A model generated the notes under the pieces. The model made no database searches and was not told where the DNA came from. It saw nothing but the letters and a program-made list of their open reading frames with translations. From the NCBI GenBank assembly GCA_943735955.1, contig OX030956.1, positions 5,911,876 to 5,975,875 on the forward strand: a stretch of 64,000 nucleotides of DNA, written 5' to 3'. The translations under genes were made by a program, and so were the position numbers. This document shows positions 35,005 to 47,684 of this stretch, in pieces. Position 1 is the first letter of the stretch. Each line of letters starts with the position of its first letter. The DNA comes from Piscicola geometra. Taxonomy: Eukaryota > Annelida > Clitellata > Hirudinida > Piscicolidae.

Positions 35005-38000
35005 ATGAACGCCACTAATAAATATTTCCCTGAAGGAAATGGGGATATTGTTCATCATCATAATCGAGGCAAACCTCACCGTCTGCAACTAGAAGAAGAA
35101 ACTGACACGGAATTCTTTCCCAGGAGACGTCGCTACAATTTGAGATCCATTTCCAACGCGAACACTCTTCTGAGGAGGTGGTTTGGTGACTGGAAGGGTG
35201 TTTTCAACTCTGGCAATGCCACCAAAGACGACCATGTCCTCGAGTCCTTGAATGTGCATCCAATAGAAGATCTCAATGCTAACAAGTATGGGGGTTTTTT
35301 CACATTAAAAAATTAAATATTCTCATTCAATTGAAAGATTTTAAAATAATTTAGACATTTTTGGCTATAAATATATTGATAGATTTTTAATAATTTTTTT
35401 AAATATATATTTACAATAAAACTTCAATAAAGATTTTTAATAAATTTTTTTTATATATATTTACAATAAAACTTTTCACAAATATAATATTTGCAAATTA
35501 ATACTTTGAATTCATCAGTAAAAATTCAATCAATTAAAGTATCCTTAAAATCAATTTCACAATTTTCAAAACACATACATTAACACTTCATATAATTCAT
35601 CAGACAACACGCGAATGACCACACAAAGGTTGTTGACTTCAAGTGTGACTGAGATGACGTACATGCCAGAGTTCAACCTGCGCACCCAAGAGACTCCTCG
35701 AGTCAGTGACGTCGGTGAGGAGCACCACGACTACACCAACGATGAACTCGAAGACGGCAATGATAACGACGATGAAAATGAAGAAAGTCTCGGCGAAAGG
35801 GTGGTGATCAATGTGAGTGGTCTCAAGTTTGAAACGCATCTCGCCACCTTGGACCAGTACCCGCAGACACTGCTCGGCAATGTGGAGAAGAGGAACCGAT
35901 TCTACGACCCCCTGAAAAACGAGTATTTCTTTGACCGCAACAGGTCTTCCTTCGACGCCATCCTCTACTACTACCAGGTGCGAACAAGCACGCTTCAATC
36001 ACCCGTTTACTTTCTTTTCCATGTGCTACAAATTTTTTTCAGTTTACAAGACGTCTCAATGCAAAATACTTTTTCATTCCACAAAATTCTGCAAAAATAA
36101 CTTGCTATTTGATTATTTTATGCTTGTGATGCGGCACCCGTGTACTTTTAATATAGGTTTACATAAAGAAGTCCATGTGCAACAGCATGCAAGGATGAAA
36201 TGCTAAACAAAAACAACACAGCTCTTCACACCACTGGCATTCACGTATTACTGCAACATTGTGTTCTCATAGGCACCAAGGCATCCGCTGAAGCTTTGCA
36301 TTGAGCATCAGGGAAGTTATTGCAATGGGAGTGGTTATGTTCTCTGTGTTAGACTCTACAAGTGAATGCCTGACGAGCCTTCGTGTAATGGCGAATAACC
36401 AAAACGGACTTCTAGGATACTTGAGTTGAAAAGTTCTAAATTTCGCCCATGGGCTATCAGGGCATCACTTGCTGTCGAGAGTCGTTACACCCTCGGCTAA
36501 AGATTCACCGAAAACACTACTCTAGTAAATTAAACAGCACTCTAGTAATATACACAGTACTTTAGTACAGTAAACAGTACTTTAGCACAATAAAAAGTAC
36601 TCTAGTACAGTAAACAGTACTCTAGTACAGTAAACAGTACTCTAGTACAGTAAACAGTACTCTAGTACAGTAAACAGTACTTTAGTACAGTAAACAGTAC
36701 TTTAGTACAGTAAACAGTACTCTAGTACAGTTATTAATCGATTCATGACTCAGGAACATTGGGTCACAAAACAGTCATAACCCTAGTGCTGACGTGATGC
36801 TGCCTGCTTTTCTCAATTAGGGGTTTTGAGCGGAATCTGTTGAGTTTGCATGCACGCGTTGAATCTATTTGAAGTTGAATTGAATGAGTGAATAGAGAAT
36901 GAATCAGAAAATGGTTATATTTGATCAATTATGAATTAGGTGAATGTATGAATAGATGAATGAATAAATTAATAAATGGATGAATAAACGAATAAATGGA
37001 TGAATGAAAGAAAAAATGACTTCAACACCATGCACAAGCCTTCTAGTGTTTATTGAGTGGTCTGGAAGCTAGTCGGGTTTACGGCACATTAATAATATTC
37101 GTCGTTGCATTGCATTGTATTTCTTCATCTCATTTATTAGTGGTTGTCATGACATTTTTTAGATAAAGAAGAATTCCACAGGTTACTTCGGCGCAGTCAC
37201 CGCACTAGGCGAAACTATTTATTTGAAGCGAATGAGCTTTCCGTATCTAATTCTTTTTTGAATCAACATTAATTGCAAGCGATTTCGAACGAATTAAAAG
37301 ACAGGTCATTGTGAGATAGCATTGTATTTTGTGGTTGCGGCCATTAATTACGAAGATGTAGACTCTTTTTCAGTGCGTTAATCGAAATGATTGTAAGTTA
37401 TTTGTCTTGTTGTTGCGATGTAGAGTAGAAGGCGCGAAATCTCATGATGATGATAATAATGATTATGATGATGATGATTAAGAGAAGAAGAATGATGATA
37501 GTGGTGATGATGAGGATGAAGAGGAGGATGATGAGGATGATGAGGAAAAGGATGATGACGATGATGACGATAGTGATGACGATGATGACGATAGTGATGA
37601 GGATGATCATGATAATGATGATTATGATGATGATCGTGACGATCATAATAATGACGGTGACAATGCTAACGACACAACCACCTGCATGACGACAGAGTTG
37701 CGGTCGGCTGCGGAGGCCTGTGAACATTCCGCTGGACGTTTTCATGGAGGAGATCAAGTTCTACGAGCTGGGCAGCGAGGTGATGCAGCAGTACAAGGAG
37801 GAGGAGGGGATCATACGCGAGGAGGAAAAACCCATGCCCTCCAACCCGCTCCAGAAGAAGGTTGGTGTGGCGTGTTGGGTGCCTGTGCGTCAGGGTGATT
37901 TTATCTTATATGTTGTATCTATTTTGTTGCGGCCCAGTTTATCATTTGGTCGTGTGTCGCAGAAAAACTCATTATCCAAAATCAGTAGCACGTTCAAAAA

Positions 38001-38721
38001 CCAAGATTTTACCATTTTTATCGATTATTTGACAAAAAATGTTTTTGATAGCCTATTTATGTGAATGCATGTTTTTAGTTGTTTTTCCATGTCAACTACA
38101 CAACAACACGCATGCACACTCATCAAATGGAAGCTGATGAACTGCGAAAGCTCCCAAGACATCCAGAAGGAGAGGCACTGCTCTTGATAGTACAAATATA
38201 CATAGCCAAAAAGCTGCACAAATGATTTTTGTAATGCCATTTACTGGACTACTAAAATAAGATGTGGAAGAAGCCATTATTAGTAGCAGTGCTCTAAAAC
38301 TTGATGGCACATGCAACCAAACTTACTCTTCATCACTAATGAAACCAACTTAAAAACTTTGAAAGGAACACGAGGAACAGAAGCAGCACCTTCTGCTAGT
38401 CGAGAAGTAGTTGACGCCAAGTTACAGTTAACGTCTGAATATGTGACATGTCACACGCAGTAAAGTAGTATAGACCAATCACCCCTAAGGAGGTCACATG
38501 TCACTGCCCATTTGCCGCCATTATTTGTGTTTTATCAAACGTAAAAAAAGTAAAAATTCGGGTAAATCGATTATGCCTGCGTTAAAGGGATAAGTTTGAA
38601 GTTATTCAGACCTTGATTGCCATGGTTACAGGCTGTTTGATGAGATGATGATGATGATGATGATGGGGATGATGATTATGATGATGATGGTGATGATGAT
38701 GGTGGTGATGATGGTGATGAG

Positions 38722-38753
<32 letters not shown>

Positions 38754-41625
38754 GGTGGTGATGATGATGTTGATGAAGATGATTATGAGGATGATGGTTA
38801 TGATGAGGATGGTGATGATGAGGATGATGATGATGGTGATGATGATGATGATGGTGATGCTGATGAGATGGAGGAAATGAGAAGACTGATGATGATGATG
38901 ACGATGATGCTGATGAGATGGAGGATGATCATGATGCATGAACACAATAAACTAAAGGCTCAGTGAACACCTGTCTTTTATTAGTTTTGAAGCGCTATTT
39001 ATATAAGAGGTATGAACAATAGGGATATTAATATTTCACATCCTCATCCTCCTGTATGTCAATTTGATGAATAATTACTTACAACAAAAGAAAGAATTTT
39101 CACTTTAATTTTTTTCTTCTTATTTTACCCCCAAATCAACGTATCAAATTGCGTGTTATAACTTAACAATTTATATTGCCTTATAACTACTTCATGCCTC
39201 TAAGAGACCGACCGAAACTGATATTTTTGAAATTCAATATTCGGCCGAAATCAAAATTGAGCCGAAATTGAAATAAGATTTTTCTCAACTTTCATAAAAA
39301 ACAAAAAAATAGCATTTAACGATGATAATGTCAGTTTAATAAGTAAATCCAAACAAACGTATATTTTAAGCAAAAAAATGAAATTTTTTCATCAACTAAA
39401 ATGGTCTACATAAGTTTATTAAAAGCAAAAAATAGTATTGTACGATGACAATTTCTGTTTAATCGTTTATTCCAAACAGACGAATTTTGTAAGCCAGAAA
39501 TAATTTGTTTTCAACATTTTCACCAAAAAGGTTGCTGCAACGATTTGCGTAGATTTTCTCTGAGAACTAAATAATTGCTCGCTAACCACACTTTTTTGGG
39601 GGTGCAGATAAGTGTTTTCGAGCAGCAGGCTCAAGACATGAATATTGACTGCAACTGTTATGTAGAATCTTATATGTGTATGTTGTCAATGTGTGGTCTG
39701 GTATAATTGCTATTTAGAATCTTATATGTGTATGTTGTCAATGTATGTATGTATCTGTGAATTGAATTATTAAAAAACTTAGCTCAAAAAAAGTGTTTTA
39801 TTATCATCATTGAACGTATGTCAATTAACTTAAATTTCAATACAATGGTTGTTGTTGTTCCAGATGCTTGTATATGTAATTCGAGCAACTATTCTTGTCA
39901 CCCATGAATAAATCAACCACGATATCTAATAGAGATGAGAATCGAACCCAAACTTAATAGTTCGAGTTCGATTGAGAATCTACAGATATATCAGATAAAC
40001 TAAATAAAAATAAAAATTTCGGCCCTTCAGCAAATATGATATCTATTTCGGCCGAACCGAAATTGAGCCGAAATTAAAAAATTAGTTTCGTCCGAAACTG
40101 AAAAATTGCCGAAATTGTAAAATTAGTTTCGGCCGAAACCAAAAAATTGCCGAAACTAAGAAAATAGGCAATTTCGGCGCCGAAACCGAACCGAATTTCG
40201 GTCGGTCTCTAATGCCTCTTCATTGACTATTAGAATATATTCAGGATTAATATACATTAGTATATCACTGTTTTTAACTTGAAATAAATTTTGCAGCAGA
40301 CCTAATACAGTTTCTGCATCACTTATATTTCATTACTTACATTTTATATTGCATGTTTCGCGCACTGGCTGCTTCTTGGTACCTTCAGTGCTGATGGTTT
40401 CTGTTTCGGGTTTTTCTCCAATACCTGTAACTCTAAACTGTAAGCTTTCAGTTTTTGCGAAAATTTACTGTAGTCTATATTGTTGTAAAGTTGATCAGCA
40501 AACCAACACTTTGCCCAGTCACACGAAGTAAATCTGTAGATTTTGTGCAATCTCGGCCTCGTAAGAGCACGGCACCCCTTATTTTAGGCGACTGCTGGAA
40601 TTTCATCAGATTATTGGTCAGAACTTTCATGTTCCTCTTTCGTCATCATCATCGAGCGGGCGCAGATGAGAGGGCGGGAAGCTTCTTTTCCTTCGGTCCG
40701 ATAACTTCGTGAAAGGGTATCTGGGTTACCCGGAAACACGAAGAATAAAAGTTAACAAAAGTTGGATAAACACTTATGTCATTCGAATTCATTTTTTTCA
40801 TCGAATAGTTTTTATAATTTTTATATTAGAAGCATAATAAATATTGGAAACGCCGATATGCATGCAGCAACTTGCAATGAAACCACTACATTAGCATGAC
40901 CTCCCACCTTTCAGCTACACTTCCTTCTCCCACCACCACCTCTCACCACTACAACCACCGTCACAATTACCATCTTCCACTACCAATCACCACCACCACT
41001 TCAGCCCACCAACACTTTCCACCTTCACCACCACAACCACTCCACAGATCTGGTTGCTGATGGAGTATCCAGAGAGCTCGATAGCGGCCCGCTTGATCGC
41101 CTTGGTCTCAGTGCTGGTCATCCTCCTCTCCATCGTCATCTTTTGCCTGGAAACACTCCCGCAGTTCAAACGCTACAAGGAACACTCGAACGAAACGACT
41201 TCTTATCCGCATAACACCTCCCTCCTCCATCAACCGCCCAGACAACGTGGTTTGTGGGAATGGGGTTGCGTTGATGTTTTTTATGGGGGGGAGGGGGTAT
41301 AGTTGAGTTTGTTGTTGTGGTGGGGTTGGAGGGGTGGTTGGCTTTGGTGTTGTTGTAGAGAAAGGGGGGTTGGTTTTGTTATTGTTATGGGAATAGTTTA
41401 GTTTTTTACGGTTGTGGGGGTATTTTAGTTTTTTACGGTTGTGGGGGTATTTTAGTTTTTTACGGTTGTGGGGGTATTTTAGTTTTTTATTTTTGGGGGA
41501 AGACGGGTGGTTCCTTTGAGTGCCGCAAGTTTTAAATGCGTTTTCCTATAAAAACACATGCTCAAAAATTCTCACAAACACACACACACACGCACACACA
41601 CACACACACACACACGCAAACACAC

Positions 41626-41717
<92 letters not shown>

Positions 41718-42491
41718 ACGTCCAGAAGAGGACATCCCGATGGTCCACGAGCCATTCTTCATCATCGAGACGTGTTGCATCGTGTGGTTCAGCTCGGAGC
41801 TCATCCTGCGCTTCTTCTCCTGTCCGGACCACTTTTCCTTCTTCCGCAACGTCCTCAACATCATCGATCTCTTTGCCATCATTCCCTACTTCCTCTCGCT
41901 CGCAACCACTCTCGCACCCGCCGGCATCAGCAGCCACCACGCCACCACCTCGCTGGCCGTCCTCAGGGTGGTCCGACTCGTGCGGGTCTTCCGAATCTTC
42001 AAGCTGTCCAGGCATTCTAAAGGTTGTTTGTGTTTGCTAGTGCTCTGTTAAATGGTGTACTTCGTTTGATTTATTCGAATTAGTTAACTTGATTGTTAAG
42101 TATAATTAAAAGTATAATTAAATAGAAATATATAGTTCAAATCACGCAAATGTATTTTACTTTCTACTAATCCAAGTTACTCAATTGGCCTGTGTTCATA
42201 ACGTCTTCATCATTTTGTTTTTCACGTCAATGTGGTGGTCTTACATTACAAACGTGTATAAACACTTGCAATTTGTTACTTAACTCATGTTATGCATGTC
42301 AGGCTCTATCGCTTGCTATTTACACTAATTACTGTCATATTTATTACTTGGTAACAGTAATTCTATCGTATAAATCTGCCTTACAAACATACACCAATGT
42401 ATCTTTTTAACATAATGTACATGAGTAACAATTTTTTCCGAAGACTATAAATAAGAGCGTTAATTAACACTGGTTTCCATTCTACTCGTCC

Positions 42492-42534
<43 letters not shown>

Positions 42535-42628
42535 TATCATCATCATCGATACCGCACAACACTACATCATCATTTTCACCACACAAACACACGCACCTAC
42601 ACACACACACAGACTCACACAGACACAT

Positions 42629-42687
<59 letters not shown>

Positions 42688-43165
42688 CAGGACTTCAAAT
42701 CCTGGGCAGGACGATCCGAGCGAGCATGCGCGAGTTGGGTCTGCTCATCTTCTTCCTCTTCATCTGCGTGGTCCTCTTCTCGAGCGCCGTTTACTTCGCC
42801 GATGCCGAGAGTCCCAACACTCAATTCGCCAACATTCCCGATGCTTTCTGGTGGGCGGTCGTGACGATGACGACCGTTGGCTACGGAGACATGAAGCCGA
42901 CGAGCGCATGGGGCAAGCTGGTCGGCTCGATGTGTGCCATCGCGGGCGTCCTGACGATCGCCCTGCCGGTGCCGGTGATCGTCTCGAACTTCAACTACTT
43001 CTACCATCGCGAGAACGACAATGAGGAAAAAGTGATGTTTCGTCTGTAGAGTGGAATCCTTTTGTTTTCTATAAGACTTTTTGTTGTTGTTTGTTTTGTT
43101 TTCAAGATGTTTTATTGTTTTATTTCTTTATATTTTCAATCATTATATTTGTCATCATCACCACT

Positions 43166-43223
<58 letters not shown>

Positions 43224-44588
43224 ACTTTACAGATGGCTGCAATGGGTTACGGCAGTAAGGCGAGCAGCAGGGCAGTGGTTGGTGGCGAAGAACGCTCCCC
43301 CTCCCATCACCTCCACCATCACCATCATCATCATCAAGACGACAACGAAGATGAGGAGGGAGAAGAAGATGATGACTTTCTTCATCATCACGATTATGAT
43401 TATAAGGATGGCGAGTTTGATTACGAGGAAGAAGAAGACCTTGGAGAAGATGAAAAGATATACGATGAAGGAGGAAAAGTCAACCATCATCATCATCATC
43501 ATCATCAACTACACTCCCATCATCATCATCATCACCAAAACGATAATGATTGCGATGGTGATGATGATGATGATGATGAAGAGGGAGGAGACTACTCGAA
43601 CTACTCAAAGGTCAAGTTGCAGGGGTCAGACGATGGCAGGTACCAACCAATCACAGACGAGCACACCTCCAACGACGACCTCTCAAGCCACGCCCTCGAC
43701 TCTTGCGTCTCCCACACCTACGTTCAAACCGATGAGAAAATATCACTTGATGATGATGATATCGATGATGATGATGATAGTGGTGATGCTGATGGTGGTG
43801 ATAAGATTATTGGTGGCTATGACCCTTGCGTATCTCAGAAAGAGTGCCAGATAGTGAATGATGAAATCGTTGGTGGTGGTGATGATGATCGTCTAGTTAG
43901 CCACACAGGTCTCCACACTGTCAAGGTGATGTTTCATAAAAAAAGAGATGACGATGATGACAATGATGATGATAGTATCGGAAAAAATGGCGGGAATAAA
44001 AAGATATATCGTACTACTAAGAGTTTTAGCGATAAGTCTATAGAGCCCCCAGCCTACCATGACCTCCCTGAATCACACTGCAGTAAAAGTGAACTTGGCT
44101 ACAACGATGACGAGAGACTTTTTACACAAATAAATATTTCAGAAGTTGACAATCGCTTAAATAAAATTGAAACGACAAACAGCCAAGAAGCCTTCACTAG
44201 CAACCCTGCTACTATGAACGATTACTTATTTAGAATTGACGACGAGGATAATAATGGTAATAATAATAATAATATTACTAATAGAGTAATTAGTGACAAG
44301 AGCACACCACTACTTGACGACTTGTTACGACATCCCTGTCTGGCATTACGTTCCACCTTCTCCCAGGCGCCGGGCTTTGTCCACACGTACATGCGAACGG
44401 ATAAAGAAAAAGTAAAAAAGAAAAAAACAGACAACGAAACGGACAAAGAAGAAGACAATGCAGGAGACGACAAGGCGCTTGTAGGGGCAGTGAGGATTAG
44501 TAATAAAGTGGGTGAGTCTAGACAGTTGCCTGCGTTGAAGCTGCCGATGGATGGCAAATGCGAGATTACGAAAACTTTCACATTGTGA
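35005..44588 (+). CDS. Shaker-type (Kv1) voltage-gated potassium channel with long acidic/His-rich tail
   Basis: Plasma-membrane K+ channel alpha subunit, assembling as tetramers. In-phase exons: 35005-35285 (candidate first exon), 35644-35977, 37696-37860, 41048-41249, 41717-42022, 42691-43031 and 43233-44588, for 994 codons. An alternative start is ATG 35615 within an extended exon 2. T1 domain: [15 protein letters not shown] to [11 protein letters not shown]1 [19 protein letters not shown] (exon 4); S2 [17 protein letters not shown]3 [17 protein letters not shown]4 [20 protein letters not shown] with spaced Arg; S5 and pore helix in exon 6. Selectivity filter TVGYGD is at residues 491-496, then the S6 hinge [13 protein letters not shown]. 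Exon 7 adds 451 residues rich in His, Asp and Glu, ending KTFTL. If the donor at 43032 is skipped, translation stops at 43049 with a short tail. Introns hold repeats and an hAT MITE. Confidence 0.93.
36521..36731 (+). repeat. 20-bp tandem repeat in Kv intron 2
   Basis: About ten copies of CAGTACTCTAGTACAGTAAA with C/T variation at one site (TACTCT or TACTTT). Each unit holds the imperfect palindrome GTACTCTAGTAC. Confidence 0.9.
36935..37020 (+). repeat. (GAAT)n-like tract
   Basis: Imperfect GAATGAAT/AATGGATGAATAAA repeats in Kv intron 2. Confidence 0.6.
37443..37660 (+). repeat. (GAT)n-rich tract upstream of Kv exon 3
   Basis: GATGATGAT with GAC, GAG and AAG variants, about 35 bp before the exon 3 acceptor at 37695. 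Open-frame calls across it are repeat artefacts. Confidence 0.85.
38643..38938 (+). repeat. (GAT)n tract in Kv intron 3
   Basis: About 300 bp of GATGATGAT/GGTGAT with two GAGATGGAGGA interruptions. Confidence 0.9.
39202..40211. mobile_element. Non-autonomous hAT-type element in Kv intron 3
   Basis: Terminal inverted repeats AAGAGACCGACCGAAA (left) and TAGAGACCGACCGAAA (right, complemented) are flanked by a perfect 8-bp duplication, ATGCCTCT (39194-39201 and 40212-40219). An 8-bp duplication with TAGAG-type ends is the hAT signature. The 1010-bp body has no transposase frame. Both ends are packed with the palindrome TTCGGCCGAA and CCGAAATT motifs. A 29-bp direct repeat (AGAATCTTATATGTGTATGT onward) occurs near 39666 and 39716. 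Confidence 0.85.
41395..41497 (+). repeat. 27-bp minisatellite in Kv intron 4
   Basis: Four copies of TTTTTTACGGTTGTGGGGGT followed by ATTTTAG. Confidence 0.9.
41577..41716 (+). repeat. (CA)n ending at the Kv exon 5 acceptor
   Basis: About 140 bp of CA in the sense orientation ends with ACACACAG, whose AG is the 3' splice site of exon 41717-42022. There is no intervening sequence and no pyrimidine tract. Confidence 0.95.
42488..42690 (+). repeat. (CAT)n and (CA)n ending at the Kv exon 6 acceptor
   Basis: A CAT run (42489-42546) is followed by a CA-rich tract (42583-42690) whose final CACACAG is the acceptor of exon 42691-43031. Confidence 0.95.
43154..43223 (+). repeat. (CAT)n just before Kv exon 7
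   Basis: About 22 CAT triplets fill much of the 201-bp intron and end 9 nt before the acceptor AG at 43231-43232. The same triplet codes His runs inside exon 7. Confidence 0.9.
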
Positions 44589-45598
44589 TACCTGTCAATG
44601 AGCGGTGCTTGGTTGGCTCGTTCGTACTGGCGTAGATATTTTCAGGCATATATTTTCAGTTCCCATTTCTTATATTTTCAATGCCGCATCCTTCATGGCT
44701 CCTTCACGAATCGAGTTTGGTTTCTGCATTCTCCCCAGAGGTCACTTCATAAAATGTTAATCCCTTCCCTTCAGCGTTCGCCATTCATTATCCCTTCCCT
44801 ACTCACTAGACCAAGAAACTTTTCTAAATTGATATTCTATTTATTTATATATATAAAGCACTTGTTTTAGGCTCCTCCATTGTGATCCCAACGTTCCACC
44901 ACGACTGCATCTCTTTGCGACCCTTCTTCTTGAGTTGACGGTGCATTGCCAGCACAAAAGAAGCTTGAATTTCTCTAAAATCATTTTTTCATTCATTTTT
45001 ATCAAATTTTGACATATACCTTTTTTCATACACGTTATTTAATAATGGGATCACTTAATCTACGCAATCTTATATGTCTGATATAATTAAATAATTTTTT
45101 TAAATCATGTAATTTTTTTTAAATCAGTTAACTAGTTTTTTTTAGTAGTTATATATTATTCAATTTTTATAATTCATTCTAAATCCATCTTCGTATTTTG
45201 AACATCTGTCGCATCTAGCAGCTAACAACACTAGGCAAACTCAGTACGAGTTCCCCTGATTACAGACCGTTGAGACGACCGTAAAACACCATGTATAAGA
45301 CGCACTTGTGTTTTCAATGGCAAAAAGTAAGAAAAAATGTATTAAAAACAGAGAGTAGTTAGTTAAATCGGAGGTATCCACCAATTTACTATTTCAAAAT
45401 TTGCGTAATTGAGAAACCTTTAAAAGCAAAAATAATGGATCAAAAAGTGCGTCTTATACATTGTGTTTTACGGTGAATGCCTTTTTAGGGCATATACGAT
45501 TTAAATGCCATTTTATTCCTCTCTAAATATTTATTGATACTTTTTTTAAATATATTTTTTAATGAGATTTTTATTTGTATTATTATTGTTTTATTATT
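44589..45598. other. Kv 3' UTR/intergenic DNA
   Basis: A minus-strand block at 44870-44960 has codon-like composition (AMHRQLKKKGRKEMQSWWNV), but I could not link it to any neighbouring exon or family. Otherwise AT-rich. Confidence 0.4.
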
Positions 45599-45599
45599 A

Positions 45600-46005
45600 T
45601 TTTATTTATTATTTGATATTTATTATTTGATATTTATTATTTGATATTTATTATTTGATATTTATTATTTGATATTTATTATTTGATATTTATTATTTGA
45701 TATTTATTATTTGATATTTATTATTTGATATTTATTATTTGATATTTATTATTTGATATTTATTATTTGATATTTATTATTTGATATTTATTATTTGATA
45801 TTTATTATTTGATATTTATTATTTGATATTTATTATTTGATATTTATTATTTGATATTTATTATTTGATATTTATTATTTGATATTTATTATTTGATATT
45901 TATTATTTGATATTTATTATTTGATATTTATTTTTTGATATTTATTTTTTGATATTTATTATTTGATATTTATTATTTGATATTTATTATTTGATATTTA
46001 TTATT
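45600..46005 (+). repeat. 14-bp satellite, about 29 near-identical copies
   Basis: Unit ATTTGATATTTATT repeated with almost no variation (three copies carry ATTTTTTGAT). It contains no G or C other than one G per unit. Confidence 0.95.
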
Positions 46006-47517
46006 ATATATACTATTATATTTATTTATATTATTATTACTATCACTATTATTGTCCTAGTTAAGAAACTACTTTTGAGATACTCTCGGCTTGAAAGAAG
46101 TAATGAGAGCTGCTAACATTGCTGCCATTCATGAAGCTGAGTGTGGAAGTATGTGGAAGGTTGTGATGTACCCAGTTTGAAAGGTTGTCCCAGTGTTTGG
46201 AGATAGGCGAGACTTGATTTAATGGTATTTTTATAGATCTTCTGAATCTGGTTTAAATTGTTCCACGGTAAGAAGCCCCATAGACACTTCAATACGACAT
46301 GTTTTTAATCACCTTGAGCAAGCAATATTCGAAACAGGATTCAATCATGTACTCATCAAAAATATTTGTTTTTATATCAATTACAATTTTTCTTCACTAT
46401 TGGTCCAATGAGACGGCTCTAAATCTATTGGTTTGTCGAGCTCTTACTCATTCAGTGTCCATATCAAGTAAGCTTTAATATCATCCCTTGAAGAGGCCCG
46501 CATTCTGCTCTTAAAGTTGAGGATCTATTGATTACTTTTGTCAGCAATCAAATTCTAAAATATCTGTATTTTTAATTTTTTTTCTCAAGATTTTAAAATG
46601 CAATTTAATGGCGGTTTTGAGTAAATAACTAATTGATACATTCATCAATGAGATTTTTCGGTCAAACTTCTCTAAAATTAGGGGCATCTTGCATTTTGAA
46701 GATACAATACTTAAATATTATGGATATTTAAAAAAAACTGTAATTAAAATCATTTTTAGAGCCTTTTAAATTGTTTTTATCGTATATTTATTTTTTGGGG
46801 ACAAATAATCAAGAACACCCTCCATGACATGCATCCTAATGTAACACCATCATGATTTTATGAACGTATTATATCTACTTGATAATAATACATTTTTAGC
46901 ATTATTACTACACCATTTGATATTTGGGATTAGGGATAAAAAAGGCGTTATCAAAATATACCTTCAAAAAAATCTCATAAAATAAAAGTCATTTTAAATA
47001 ATTATTGAAAAAATATTCCTAACCTACCCCTAATCTTTTTGAGGGCATTTGTTACAAGGTTTTTTCCAAGGGTTGTTTTTACAAAGGTTTGTTTTTGAGC
47101 TCTTTTTTGTTAACCTTTATTTTGTCCACAATATCCTCGCCATTGCATCTCTTGCAAGTAGGAGCATTTATTTATGAAATTCTTTGTTCATCCATGATGA
47201 ACGTATTGCCAGATTCACGGACCAATTATAGTTATATAATCAAATGATAATTATTAACTTCATTTATTTCTTACAATTTCTCCCACAATCAACTCTATTT
47301 AAATGAGCCGTCATCTCGCTAGACAAGCATACTTTGCAAGTTCCACTTCAGCACCAGTTCATCAAGAGTTTGTTATTAATACATCGGTATTACCCATAAG
47401 TAAAAGCATTTACGAAAGACCAAGGTATTATTATTCGAAGGGTTTTTTGAAGAATTTAATCTTCAAAATGATTTGTTATAGTTTTTTAAAAAATGTTTCT
47501 ATCTTTTTATCTTTTTT
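46006..47517. other. No recognised gene
   Basis: AT-rich unique-looking sequence; no exon, RNA gene or transposon end was recognised. Confidence 0.45.
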
Positions 47518-47684
47518 GGTCTTATTAAATAATCTAACACCACCAACAAATGGGTGGATTTACGTAGTTAAGAGGTAGAGTTTAAGGGAAAGAGTTATTA
47601 AAAATTTCTTTTAGTTGTTAAAAAATCTTTAAACTCCGCCTCTTAACTACGTAACTTGGTGGTGTTAGAGTATTTAATAAGACC
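47518..47684. mobile_element. Fold-back MITE
   Basis: A 167-bp hairpin: GGTCTTATTAAATAATCTAA at the left end is matched, complemented, by TTAGAGTATTTAATAAGACC at the right. Both arms continue through CACCACC and ACGTAGTTAAGAGG to a loop of about 40 bp. Flanks are T-rich (ATCTTTTTT and CATTTTTTT), so a target duplication cannot be judged. The superfamily is uncertain; a MULE-type 9-bp duplication is possible. Confidence 0.75.

Noticed and set aside
36521..36731. CRISPR-like or origin iteron array
   Set aside because: A 20-bp tandem repeat without spacers inside an intron of a channel gene.
37398..37757. 119-codon poly-Ile minus-strand ORF
   Set aside because: Translation of the (GAT)n tract; the true exon 3 is on the plus strand from 37696.
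44860..44965. Small minus-strand exon (AMHRQLKKKGRKEMQ)
   Set aside because: Coding-like, but no recognised family, partner exon or clear donor.
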